This document shows, piece by piece, positions 44,028-52,990 of a DNA stretch of 64,000 bases. The notes below the pieces were generated by a model. That model saw nothing but the letters and a program-made list of their open reading frames with translations, was not told the origin of the DNA and ran no database searches. The stretch's first letter is position 1; each line of letters starts with the position of its first letter. The stretch is from a bacterium (lineage in GTDB: Bacteria > Hydrothermota > UBA3073 > JACQXS01 > JAQTXJ01): positions 62,001 to 126,000 of the forward strand of contig JAQUPX010000003.1 in NCBI GenBank assembly GCA_028716385.1, given 5' to 3'. Position numbers and translations under genes: made by a program.

Positions 44028-45470
44028 ATGAAATTTATTGCAATTTTTATAACATCGTTTTTATTTATAACCGATATAAAAGCTGATACTAAAGTATGGG
44101 CATGGGGAGCTAACGCGGATGGGCAGCTTGGAATGGGAGATACTACTGCCCGCTGGCAGCCTACCCAGATAAACCTCCTGACTAATATTACCGCAATTTC
44201 AGCAGGAGATGGACATTCCCTTGCCTTAAAGTCTGACAGCACTGTATGGGCTTGGGGAACAAACAGTGAAGGAGAACTTGGCATTGGAAGTAGTGATTTT
44301 ACCCCCCACTCCACACCTGTCCAAACTCTTAACCTAACTAATATTATTGCAATTTCCGCAGGAACTATGCATTCTCTTGCCTTAAAATCTGATAGCACTG
44401 TATGGGCTTGGGGAGATAACAGCTACGGAGAGATTGGAGACAATACTAATGGTAACAAACGCGACCAGCCTGTCCGGACAAACCTCCTGACTAATGTTAT
44501 TGCAATCGCAGCAGGAATGCAGTATTCACTTGCTTTAAAGTCCGATGACACTGTCTGGGCTTGGGGAAATAATGGTTGTGGAGAACTTGGAGATAATTCT
44601 ACTACTGACCGCGATCAGCCCGTCCAAACAAACATCCTAACCAATGTTATTGCAATCGCAGCAGGAGGAGCAACAACAGGGTATGGACATTCGCTTGCCT
44701 TAAAGTCTGACGGAACTGTCTGGGCTTGGGGATATAACGGCTACGGACAACTTGGAATTGGAGATACTACTGACCGCTGGCAGCCTGTTCAGATAACCAT
44801 CCTGACTAATGTTTCTGCAATCGCAGCAGGAATGTTACATTCACTTGCCTTAAAATCTGATAGCACCGTGTGGGCTTGGGGATGGAACGCCTTCGGAGAA
44901 CTTGGAGATAGTACCACTACTGACCGCTGGCAACCGGTCAGGACAAACATCCTGAATAATATTATTGCAATCTCAACAGGGTATGCCCATTCGCTTGCCT
45001 TAAAATCTGATAGTACTGTATGGGCTTGGGGATATAACTATGCAGGCGAACTTGGAGATAGCACTACTACTACGCGCATTCAGCCTGTCCGGACAAATAT
45101 CCTGACTAATGTTTCTGCAATTTCCACAGGAGCTATGCATTCACTTGCCTTAGCAAACGGGCCAACGGCAGTTGAGCTTGAGCCATCGAATACTATGAGC
45201 TATCTCAATATAATGCCTACAATTGCATCACATCAATTTAATATTGAATATAATATTCCAAAAGAGATTAAATTACCGGTAAGTTTGAGAATTTATGACC
45301 AACTTGGTAGAGTTATACGAACACTTTTTGATGGAACATTAACTTGCGGACAACATACTACAACCTGGGATGCTTGCGACGAATATGGCAAACCTGTCCC
45401 GCACGGTTCTTATTTTTGTATACTTAAAACAAATTATATAGAAAGAAAAAAGGTAATTGTAATAAAATAA
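44028..45470 (+). CDS. Secreted RCC1-type seven-bladed propeller with sorting domain
   Basis: 480 residues. A signal peptide ('FIAIFITSFLFITDIKA') precedes seven RCC1 repeats of about 50-53 residues. Each has 'VWAWGxNxxGxLG' and 'IxAIxxGxxHSLALKSD', and they together suffice for a closed propeller. The DNA of the repeats is highly similar ('cttgccttaaartctgayagcactgt'), suggesting recent expansion. After residue 375 comes a linker and a FlgD-like sorting domain ('SLRIYDQLGRVIRTLF...PHGSYFCILKTN'). It is probably a secreted or surface adhesin/binding protein. The start follows AAAAAGAAAG, 10 bases after the lipoprotein gene. Confidence 0.82.
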   Translation: MKFIAIFITSFLFITDIKADTKVWAWGANADGQLGMGDTTARWQPTQINLLTNITAISAGDGHSLALKSDSTVWAWGTNSEGELGIGSSDFTPHSTPVQTLNLTNIIAISAGTMHSLALKSDSTVWAWGDNSYGEIGDNTNGNKRDQPVRTNLLTNVIAIAAGMQYSLALKSDDTVWAWGNNGCGELGDNSTTDRDQPVQTNILTNVIAIAAGGATTGYGHSLALKSDGTVWAWGYNGYGQLGIGDTTDRWQPVQITILTNVSAIAAGMLHSLALKSDSTVWAWGWNAFGELGDSTTTDRWQPVRTNILNNIIAISTGYAHSLALKSDSTVWAWGYNYAGELGDSTTTTRIQPVRTNILTNVSAISTGAMHSLALANGPTAVELEPSNTMSYLNIMPTIASHQFNIEYNIPKEIKLPVSLRIYDQLGRVIRTLFDGTLTCGQHTTTWDACDEYGKPVPHGSYFCILKTNYIERKKVIVIK

Positions 45471-45482
45471 TAAGGAGGAGAG

Positions 45483-46733
45483 ATGGGTAAAACATTAGCA
45501 GAAAAATTATTATCCGAAAAAAGCGGTACCGACGCAAAAGCAGGTAACCTCGTCATATCCAAAGTTGACGTTGCCGCTTTCCAGGATGGCACAGGTCCAC
45601 TTGCCATTAAAAAAATTCAAAGTATGGGATTGAAAAAGTTATTAGCTGACCGCGCAATCCTTTTTATAGACCACGCCGCACCGTCACCAAGAAAAGAGCT
45701 CTCAAATGACCATATCGTGATTAGAGAGTTCTGCAAAAATATGGGCGCAACACTCTCAGACGTAGGCGATGGCGTAATTCATCAAAGACTCATAGAATCA
45801 TTCGTTAACCCGGGAGACGTAGTAATCGGTTCGGATTCACATACCTGCACATCGGGCGCTCTCTGCGCTTTTGCAACGGGGATGGGTTCAACGGACGTAG
45901 GTTTGGGAATGGCGCTTGGAAGAACATGGTTTAAAGTCCCGGAAACCTTTAAAATAGAAGTAACCGGTAAATTCCAGAAAGGCGTTTATTCAAAAGACGT
46001 TATACTTTATCTTATAGGATTGATTGGGGCAGACGGCGCAACTTACAAAGCGCTTGAGTTCTGCGGTTCTGCGATAGAAGATATGAGTATGGATTCAAGG
46101 TTTGTTTTGTCAAATATGGCAGTAGAAGCAGGCGCAAAAGTAGGATTATGCGAATCGGATGAAAAAACAAAAGCGTGGCTTAAATTATACGGTAGGGAAG
46201 ACAAATACCGCGAAATCAAAGCCGACAAAGACGCAAAATACGAAAGAGTAATTAAAATAGATGCGAAAACCCTCGTTCCACAAATAGCATTCCCGCACAC
46301 AGTTGATAACACAAAAACAATCGATGAAGCCAAAGGGACAAAAATAGACCAGTTCGTCATCGGAACCTGCACCAACGGCAGGATGGAAGATTTGCATATA
46401 GCAGCAAAAATCTTAAAAGGCAAACATATCGCACCGTACAAAAGACTTATCATAGTTCCGGCATCGAGAGAAGGGTATTTATCCGCCATAAGAGAAGGAC
46501 TATTGGAGACTTTCGTCGAAGCGGGCGGAATAGTAATGGGACCGGGCTGTGGACCATGTGTAGGCGTTCACGAAGGAATTCTCGGGGATAATGAAAGTTG
46601 TCTCTCAACTGCAAATCGTAATTTCAAGGGCAGAATGGGCAACCCGGACGCTTTCGTTTATCTGGCTTCACCGGCGACAGTAGCTTATTCGGCATTACGA
46701 GGCGAAATCAGTGACCCAAGAGAAGTTGTGTAA
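45483..46733 (+). CDS. leuC: 3-Isopropylmalate dehydratase/homoaconitase-type large subunit (copy 2)
   Basis: 416 residues, closer to the classical LeuC/HacA length than copy 1. The iron-sulfur cysteines lie in 'IGTCTNGRMEDL' and 'GPGCGPCVGVHEG'. Other signatures are 'IFIDHAAPSP'-like metal loop 'FIDHAAPSPRKELSNDH', 'GSDSHTCTSGALCAFATGMGSTD' and the C-terminal 'SPATVAYSALRGEISDP'. A strong AAGGAGGAG site precedes the ATG. No small subunit follows; it might share the LeuD at 35512 or have one elsewhere. Confidence 0.82.
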   Translation: MGKTLAEKLLSEKSGTDAKAGNLVISKVDVAAFQDGTGPLAIKKIQSMGLKKLLADRAILFIDHAAPSPRKELSNDHIVIREFCKNMGATLSDVGDGVIHQRLIESFVNPGDVVIGSDSHTCTSGALCAFATGMGSTDVGLGMALGRTWFKVPETFKIEVTGKFQKGVYSKDVILYLIGLIGADGATYKALEFCGSAIEDMSMDSRFVLSNMAVEAGAKVGLCESDEKTKAWLKLYGREDKYREIKADKDAKYERVIKIDAKTLVPQIAFPHTVDNTKTIDEAKGTKIDQFVIGTCTNGRMEDLHIAAKILKGKHIAPYKRLIIVPASREGYLSAIREGLLETFVEAGGIVMGPGCGPCVGVHEGILGDNESCLSTANRNFKGRMGNPDAFVYLASPATVAYSALRGEISDPREVV

Positions 46734-46820
46734 ATAAAATTTTGCACTAAAAATAAAATATTTATACTTAAGTAATTTCCTTACTTTGGGTATTGATTTT
46801 TACATCTATAGATCAAACAA

Positions 46821-49694
46821 ATGAAAATCGCTTTTATTGGCATAGGCAATCCTCTTAAAGGCGATGATGGCGCAGGGCCGGAAATCATATCAAAAATTAA
46901 AAAATCCCCAAATCCACAATCCACAATCCCTGCCTACCGGTCAGGCAGGCAAAATCCAAAATTACTATTGTGGGACTGCGGGACTGTTCCTGAAAATTAT
47001 CTCGGGAAAATAATAAAAGAATCTCCCGATGTACTTATATTCGTTGATGCGGGGATTTTTAATGCTCCCCCCGGAACTATCAAACTTCTCAATCTAAATA
47101 ATATAGATACCAATTCCATTTCCACACACAGTCTTTCACTGGATTACATTATAAACTGGATTAAAACCGAGATTAAAACACAGGTGTTCGTAATAGGAAT
47201 TCAAGCAAAAAGCACCAACTTCGGAGACCCCATAAGCCGTGAAGTTAAAGAATCCATAAAGTTACTGTCTTCCAACAAAATAGGCGCAGAAATAACATTA
47301 AAAGGATTAGTTCAGGGAGTCGGAATGAGACCCTACTTGCACAAGTTATCAAATAAATTCTCACTAAAAGGCAGGGCAAAAAACTTTCCCGGCGGAGTGA
47401 AATTATGGGTAGAAGGGAACTTAATTGATGTATTACTATTCTTTGATACCTTAGACGGGAAAGATTCCCCGGCCCTTGCTAATATACTCGAAAAAGAACT
47501 ATTCTTCAAAACACCAAAATCCTTCAAGGAATTCAAAATAGAAACTAGCGATGAAATCGGAACCGATTTTGTTCTCATTCCACCGGACATAGCTATTTGC
47601 GACGAATGCCTTAAAGAGTTACAAAGCACTAAAGACAGAAGACATAATTATCCTTTTATAAATTGCATAAATTGCGGGCCCCGCTTTACTATCATCAAAA
47701 ATATCCCGTATGACCGCAAAAATACTACTATGCAGAAATTCACTATGTGCCCCAACTGCGCAAACGAATATAATAACATAAAAAATCGCAGATACCACGC
47801 TCAACCCAATGCCTGTTACGTATGCGGTCCTGACGTAGAAATATCCAAAAAATCAGGGAATAAAGCGCTGACGGAAACAATCAACTTATTAACAAAAGGC
47901 GAAATCATAGCGCTTAAAGGGATTGGCGGATTTCATCTTGTATGCGATGCTACTAATGAATCTGCCGTTAACAAACTGCGGAAACTAAAATCCAGACCTT
48001 TCAAGCCTTTTGCAGTAATGTGCTCAAGTATAGATAAAATAAAACAATTCGCAGAAGTCTCAAAATCGGAAGAAGAGTTATTAACTTCAAATAAAGCACC
48101 CATAGTGCTGTTAAAGAAAAAAAGTAGCAGTAAAATAGCCAAATCAATAGCTCCCGATAATAATTATATCGGCGTTATGTTAGCTTATACTCCCCTGCAT
48201 TACTTGATTGCCGATAAATTTCTATGTATCGTAGCCACAAGCGGAAACACAACGGATGAGCCTTTAATCAAAGATAACGCCGAAGCTAAAAATAAATTAT
48301 CCAAATTCACCAAAAACTTTTTGCTTCATAATCGCCCGATTGAAGTAAGATGCGATGATTCCGTGGTGAAATTTATATCAAACAAACCTGTTTTATTCCG
48401 GAGGGCAAGAGGTTATGCGCCTTTACCTGTAAAACTTCTTTCTACTTCTCCATCCATACTTGCCGTTGGAGCAGAATTGAAAAACGCTTTTTGCATTACA
48501 AGAGAAAACTTTGCGTTTTTATCCCAGCATATAGGAGACTTGAAAAACTACGAAAATTATGAAGTTTTCAAATCCACAATTGAACATTTCAAAAAACTTT
48601 TCAAGATAACCCCGGATATAATCGCTTATGATTTGCATCCCGAATATCTATCAACAAAATATGCATTGGAGTTATCGGGGAAAGACCTCACTAAAATAGG
48701 CATTCAACATCATTGGGCGCATATTGCAAGTTGTATGGCAGAAAACAATATTGATTCGCAGGTGATTGGCGTAGCATTTGACGGGACAGGATATGGAACG
48801 GACGGAAATATATGGGGCGGGGAATTTTTACTATGCACATACACGAATTTTGAACGAATAATGCATTTTAAGTATACGGGACTCCCCGGAGGAGATATTG
48901 CTTCCGTTGAAACCGGACGAATGGCAATGAGCTACTTGTTTGATATGTATGGAACATCCCGACGAGAAAAATCCCAAAAACTAATCTCTAAATGGAAAAA
49001 TTCCGACTTAATTTACAAAATGCTTGAAAATAACTTTAACTGCCCGCTAAGTTCAAGCGTAGGCAGAATATTTGATGCGGTAGCGGCTATAACGGACGTA
49101 TGTCAATTAAATACTTGTGAAGGTGAATCCGCGATGAAACTTGAAAAATTGGCAGAGGAATATATGAACCGTAGGGACATAGCGTGCTATGTCCCCGAAC
49201 CGTATACTTATAAAATAGTAACTCAATCCGCCTCAGGCGGATCCAGCTTGCCTGCCGATAGGCATGGCTTGAGGAATAAAAGTAACTCAAGCTTCCAGCT
49301 TGAAACTTCTAACCACAAGCAAGTCAACGCCACAGCGGACTCCGCAAAAGGCGGAGATGCTTGTGATACAATAGACATTTCCCCTACCATTACTGAAATA
49401 ATGTCTGAAGTCAACAAATCAACTCCTGCAGAAATATCTGCAAAGTTCCACTCCACAATCGCTCACATAGTAAAAGACGGGTGTATAAACATACGAAATA
49501 AATATGCTATAAGTAGAGTAGCATTATCCGGCGGCGTATTTCAAAATAAAGTTTTGACTGAGAGTGCCGTTAAATTATTAAAAGAAGAAGGCTTTGAAGT
49601 TTACACACATTCAATTGTCCCTCCGAATGATGGCGGAATATCGCTCGGACAAGCAGCAATCGCTCAAGCGCTTTATCTCAGCAAAGCTGGGTAA
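46821..49694 (+). CDS. hypF: Fused hydrogenase maturation protease (HycI type) and HypF carbamoyltransferase
   Basis: 957 residues. Residues 1-153 match HycI-type endopeptidases: 'GIGNPLKGDDGAGP', 'IFVDAGIFNAPPGTI', 'STHSLSLDYI', 'VIGIQAKSTNFG'. These proteases clip the C-terminal tail of NiFe-hydrogenase large subunits of the Hyc/Ech type. From 155 the order is HypF: acylphosphatase ('LKGLVQGVGMRPYL'), two zinc fingers (CDEC, CINC, CPNC, CYVC), YrdC-like domain ('ALKGIGGFHLVCDATN') and Kae1-like domain ('IQHHWAHIASCMAE', 'GVAFDGTGYGTDG'). HypF makes the cyanide ligands from carbamoyl phosphate. Residues about 784-852 are an insertion composed of palindromic repeats. No hydrogenase or other hyp gene is present. 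Confidence 0.88.
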   Translation: MKIAFIGIGNPLKGDDGAGPEIISKIKKSPNPQSTIPAYRSGRQNPKLLLWDCGTVPENYLGKIIKESPDVLIFVDAGIFNAPPGTIKLLNLNNIDTNSISTHSLSLDYIINWIKTEIKTQVFVIGIQAKSTNFGDPISREVKESIKLLSSNKIGAEITLKGLVQGVGMRPYLHKLSNKFSLKGRAKNFPGGVKLWVEGNLIDVLLFFDTLDGKDSPALANILEKELFFKTPKSFKEFKIETSDEIGTDFVLIPPDIAICDECLKELQSTKDRRHNYPFINCINCGPRFTIIKNIPYDRKNTTMQKFTMCPNCANEYNNIKNRRYHAQPNACYVCGPDVEISKKSGNKALTETINLLTKGEIIALKGIGGFHLVCDATNESAVNKLRKLKSRPFKPFAVMCSSIDKIKQFAEVSKSEEELLTSNKAPIVLLKKKSSSKIAKSIAPDNNYIGVMLAYTPLHYLIADKFLCIVATSGNTTDEPLIKDNAEAKNKLSKFTKNFLLHNRPIEVRCDDSVVKFISNKPVLFRRARGYAPLPVKLLSTSPSILAVGAELKNAFCITRENFAFLSQHIGDLKNYENYEVFKSTIEHFKKLFKITPDIIAYDLHPEYLSTKYALELSGKDLTKIGIQHHWAHIASCMAENNIDSQVIGVAFDGTGYGTDGNIWGGEFLLCTYTNFERIMHFKYTGLPGGDIASVETGRMAMSYLFDMYGTSRREKSQKLISKWKNSDLIYKMLENNFNCPLSSSVGRIFDAVAAITDVCQLNTCEGESAMKLEKLAEEYMNRRDIACYVPEPYTYKIVTQSASGGSSLPADRHGLRNKSNSSFQLETSNHKQVNATADSAKGGDACDTIDISPTITEIMSEVNKSTPAEISAKFHSTIAHIVKDGCINIRNKYAISRVALSGGVFQNKVLTESAVKLLKEEGFEVYTHSIVPPNDGGISLGQAAIAQALYLSKAG
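46928..46950. repeat. Intragenic palindrome in the protease part of hypF
   Basis: cctgcctaccggtcaggcagg is read in frame (IPAYRSGRQ) within a loop between the first two strands of the HycI domain. It belongs to the same family as the tmk tail repeat. Confidence 0.75.
49171..49356. repeat. Composite of five palindromes inserted in frame in hypF
   Basis: In order: GGGACATAGC-gt-GCTATGTCCC (49174-49195), ATCCGCC-tca-GGCGGAT (49226-49242), gcttgcctgccgataggcatggcttg (49246-49270), CAAGCTTCCAGCTTG (49288-49302) and ctccgcaaaaggcggag (49340-49355). None breaks the reading frame. Confidence 0.8.
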
Positions 49695-49930
49695 CTCTCT
49701 TCTAGGTTGAAATGTCATAAATGGGTAGATTGAAGCCCTCGCTTCAATCTACTGAAAGTGGAGGCTCTTACCTAGCCCGTACTCTGTCATTCTGAACGAA
49801 GTGATTACAAACCCTTAATTTATTTAGGGTTTTGTTATCCAGAAGCGTAGCGTAGGGAGAATCTATTTTTTGGGATTTGTGTCTTCTTCCGCCTCAGGCG
49901 GATTAAAATGATATAAAAACTTGCAATAAA
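49695..49930. other. Intergenic with palindromes
   Basis: No gene. It holds a palindrome gtagattgaagc-cctc-gcttcaatctac (49724-49751) and another ccgcctcaggcgg (49891-49903), both of the kinds seen inside hypF. Confidence 0.6.
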
Positions 49931-49963
49931 AAAAACGAGTCCGCCTAAGGCGGACTCGTTTTT
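49931..49963. terminator. Bidirectional terminator between hypF and gltA
   Basis: A perfect 15-bp stem, AAAAACGAGTCCGCC/GGCGGACTCGTTTTT with a 3-base loop, has A-runs on one side and T-runs on the other. It sits between two convergent genes. Its centre is a ccgcc-taa-ggcgg word, so it may have arisen from the repeat family. Confidence 0.88.
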
Positions 49964-49976
49964 ATTTTTAAACAAC

Positions 49977-51248
49977 TTATTTTGCTATATTATCTTTCAT
50001 CCACTTCGTGGTAACTGATTTCGGTCTCTCTATTGATTCGCCCCATGCTCTGCTCATAACAAGCTGTGCACACATTCCGAGCGCTCTCGATACTCCGAAC
50101 AATACCGTATAATACTCAAATTCCTTGACTCCGAAGAAATATAACAAGCTTCCGGATGCTGCATCGACGTTTGGCCATGGATCTTTTGCTTTGCCGTGTT
50201 CCGTCAATACCTTCGGAACGATTTCATATACTTTTTCTACTATCTGGAATATCGGGTCATTCGGGCAGGCTTTCTTACCAAAAGCTTTGAAAGCTGCATA
50301 TCTCGGGTCTGTAATTCTTAATACTGCATGTCCATAACCCGGGACAACTTTACCTGAATTAAGAGTATCCCATGCAAATTGACGTAATTGTTCATCGCTT
50401 GGTACTCCACCGAATTTATCTTTTACCATAAGAATCCATCCAAGACATTCCTGATTTGCTAATCCGTGTAAAGGTCCTGCTAATCCATTTAATCCTGCGG
50501 ATATTGCATAATAAGGATCTGACAATGCGGAACTTACGCAATGACAGGTGTGCGCGCTTACGTTTCCACCTTCATGGTCAGAATGCAAAACCATATAAAG
50601 ACGCATTAAATCTGCAAAATCCGGGCTATCTATTCCCATCATATGAGCATAATTTGCAGCCCAGTCTAATTTAGGATCCGATGGAATCTTTTTGCCTTTT
50701 CCAAATTTCATTCTGTATATTCCCGCTGCAATTTCGGGTAATTTAGCTAATAAATCCAAACAATCTTCAAGTGTTGCATCCCAATATTCTTCTTTTCTCA
50801 TTCCTTTGGTATATTTGTCTCTGAATATTGATTCTTTTTCCATCGCCAGAACTGCAGTATTGAACATTGCCATAGGATGTGCATCTTTAGGTAATGCTTC
50901 TAAAACGGCCCATACATAAGCCGGAACTTTTGCGCGTTTTTGGAATTCTGCTTTCATATCTTCTATAGCAGCTTTATCGGGTAATTCACCCGTGCATAAT
51001 AAATAAAAAGCCTCTTCTGACAATTTGCTTCCTAATTCTGCTACCGGATGCCCTCTTATTATTAATCCTTTTTCTGGTGGCACATCCGAAGTATCACATA
51101 TTAAACCTTTTACTCCTCTCATCCCTCCGTAAACCTGGGCAAGAGTCACCTGTGATACAACTTTATCCCCGTGAGCCTTAACCATTGCCTTGATGTCCTC
51201 TTTCATTGCAGGGATTTGTTCCTTCAATCTTTCCTTTAACGTAGCCAT
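49977..51248 (-). CDS. gltA: Citrate synthase, mitochondrial-like type
   Basis: 423 residues. It condenses acetyl-CoA and oxaloacetate. Catalytic residues are visible in 'HSDHEGGNVSAHT' (His), 'VPGYGHAVLR' (His) and 'NVDAASGSLLYFFG' (Asp). The sequence 'SDHEGGNVSAHTCHCVSSALSDPYYA' with 'NGLAGPLHGLANQE' is the pattern of the eukaryotic mitochondrial enzyme and of the few bacteria that share it, unlike the usual E. coli or Bacillus type. A strong AAGGAGGGGAGG site precedes the ATG. Its promoter is TTGACA-16-TATTAT (51384-51357). The nearest aconitase-family genes are the two LeuC-like ones upstream. Confidence 0.93.
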   Translation of the reverse strand: MATLKERLKEQIPAMKEDIKAMVKAHGDKVVSQVTLAQVYGGMRGVKGLICDTSDVPPEKGLIIRGHPVAELGSKLSEEAFYLLCTGELPDKAAIEDMKAEFQKRAKVPAYVWAVLEALPKDAHPMAMFNTAVLAMEKESIFRDKYTKGMRKEEYWDATLEDCLDLLAKLPEIAAGIYRMKFGKGKKIPSDPKLDWAANYAHMMGIDSPDFADLMRLYMVLHSDHEGGNVSAHTCHCVSSALSDPYYAISAGLNGLAGPLHGLANQECLGWILMVKDKFGGVPSDEQLRQFAWDTLNSGKVVPGYGHAVLRITDPRYAAFKAFGKKACPNDPIFQIVEKVYEIVPKVLTEHGKAKDPWPNVDAASGSLLYFFGVKEFEYYTVLFGVSRALGMCAQLVMSRAWGESIERPKSVTTKWMKDNIAK

Positions 51249-51356
51249 TTAGCCTCCCCTCCTTCTAAGTCGTACATTTATTTATAATATTTTTACTATT
51301 TTCAATTTTAGGTTTTATAAAGCAAAAAATTTCCATATTTACACAAATAGGCTACC

Positions 51357-51384
51357 ATAATAATCAAGATTTTTTTCCTGTCAA
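51357..51384 (-). promoter_or_regulatory. gltA promoter, TTGACA-16-TATTAT
   Basis: TTGACA (51384-51379) and TATTAT (51362-51357) on the minus strand are 16 bases apart, followed by a leader of about 100 bases and a strong ribosome site. It is the best promoter match in the window. Confidence 0.6.
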
Positions 51385-51433
51385 CTAATGTTTTTTAACA
51401 TCTGCGCAAGTTAATGAATTTCATTGAAATGTA

Positions 51434-51461
51434 TTGACAAAATAAAGAATCTCCATAGTTT
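51434..51461 (+). promoter_or_regulatory. Promoter of the MEMO-AMMECR1 gene, TTGACA-16-TAGTTT
   Basis: TTGACA (51434-51439) and TAGTTT (51456-51461). The ATGs at 51424 and 51463 would lie upstream of or at the transcription start, so the real start is probably 51514. Confidence 0.45.
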
Positions 51462-51513
51462 TATGAGTGCTTTATTAAAGATAAAATTGAATTTTAACAA
51501 AAAATTGACACGG

Positions 51514-52989
51514 ATGATATCAAGTTTCATATTACTAGGTGTTTTAATAGTATCCGGATGCACTACAAATACCCCAAAAAAACTAATCAGAACGCCTGCA
51601 GTCGCAGGAATGTGGTACCCGGCAGATAAAACGGAATTACAAAATACAATCCAAACATTCCTTAATAATGTACCGGCTGAACAAACCAATAAAGATAACA
51701 TATGCGCGATTATTGCACCCCACGCAGGATATGCTTTTTCCGGTCAAACTGCAGCTTATGCATTCAAACAACTTATCGGAAAAACTTATGAAACAGTAAT
51801 AATTATAGGCCCAAAACATCCGCCGAAAAGTAACACCATCCCTGATTTAACGGAAAAAGGAATTTACGTTGATTGCGCAAACGCATACAAAACACCTGTT
51901 GAAACTACAGATATAAATACTTCTATGGCAAAAGAACTTATTGCCTGCAATGAAATTTTTCACCCCATTCCCGAAACAGGCACGGATGAACATTCGGTAG
52001 AAGCTGAAATACCTTTTCTACAAGTAGTGTTTGGCAATAACCTTAAAATCGTGCCTATAATTATGACCGACCATTCTTACGAAACTTGCAAAATCCTCGC
52101 AGATGCTATTATTAAGACAACTAAAGGGAAAAATATTCTTATCGTAGCCTCCTCTGACCTTTATCATGGCTATGACTATGAAGAATGCAAAACAAGCGTA
52201 AACGAAGCTTGCAGTTTGATTTCCAAATACGATATTAATAACTTTTATTCCGCTTTCATAAACAAAAATATAGCCTGCGGAGGCGCACCGATAACTACAT
52301 TAATGCTTGTATGCAAAGAATTGAACGCAACAAATGTTATTCCTTTATGTAAAACAAATTCGGGAGATGTAACAGGTCAAAAAGGGGGGTGGATTGTGGG
52401 ATACAGCAGTTTTGCTTTTACAAAAAACACTAAAACGGAATTTAAACCGCTTGATGCGCAAGCACAAACAGAATTACTCAAAATGGCAAGAAACACGATA
52501 GAAAGTTATGCAAAAAAGAAAGAAATATTAAAATTCAAACCCGCTTTTCCTATTTTAAGTGAAAAACGAGGCGTATTTGTTACCTTGCTCACTAAAGATG
52601 ACGACCTCCGCGGATGTATCGGTCATCACGAATCAGATACCCCGCTCTATGAATTAGTCCCGGAAATGGCACTCGCATCCGCATTCCAGGATTTTAGGTT
52701 CCAACCGCTAACGGAAAAAGAACTTAATAACATAAAAATCAAAATATCCGTCTACCTTACTAATGTTTATGAAATAAAAGATACGAGCGAATACGAACTC
52801 GGAGTTCACGGTATTATTATGGAAAAAAACGGCAGGGCATCTACGTTCTTGCCTGAAGTCCCGACAGAACAAAAATGGACAAAAGAAGAAACTTTTTATT
52901 ATCTTTCGCAAAAAGCCGGGTTACCGGTAGATGCATGGAAACAAGGCGCTAAATTCCTTGTCTATAAAACACAAGTATTTGGAGAATAA
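51514..52989 (+). CDS. MEMO1-AMMECR1 fusion lipoprotein (AmmeMemoRadiSam B-A)
   Basis: 491 residues from the ATG at 51514, which opens a lipoprotein signal 'MISSFILLGVLIVSGC'. A MEMO domain follows (about residues 25-310) with likely metal ligands in 'IAPHAGYAFSG', 'DEHSVEAEIPF' and 'CGGAPITT'. The C-terminal AMMECR1 domain has its signature 'DDLRGCIGHHESDTPLYELV' and 'ASAFQDFRFQPL'. In many bacteria these two proteins are encoded beside a radical-SAM enzyme as the AmmeMemoRadiSam system; that enzyme is not seen here. Export of the fusion to the envelope is unexpected. A second MEMO gene follows after one base. Confidence 0.85.
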   Translation: MISSFILLGVLIVSGCTTNTPKKLIRTPAVAGMWYPADKTELQNTIQTFLNNVPAEQTNKDNICAIIAPHAGYAFSGQTAAYAFKQLIGKTYETVIIIGPKHPPKSNTIPDLTEKGIYVDCANAYKTPVETTDINTSMAKELIACNEIFHPIPETGTDEHSVEAEIPFLQVVFGNNLKIVPIIMTDHSYETCKILADAIIKTTKGKNILIVASSDLYHGYDYEECKTSVNEACSLISKYDINNFYSAFINKNIACGGAPITTLMLVCKELNATNVIPLCKTNSGDVTGQKGGWIVGYSSFAFTKNTKTEFKPLDAQAQTELLKMARNTIESYAKKKEILKFKPAFPILSEKRGVFVTLLTKDDDLRGCIGHHESDTPLYELVPEMALASAFQDFRFQPLTEKELNNIKIKISVYLTNVYEIKDTSEYELGVHGIIMEKNGRASTFLPEVPTEQKWTKEETFYYLSQKAGLPVDAWKQGAKFLVYKTQVFGE

Positions 52990-52990
52990 T

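Noticed and set aside
44009-44398. Minus-strand ORF of 129 codons
   Set aside because: It is the antisense of the RCC1 repeats, whose periodic DNA creates a long open frame.
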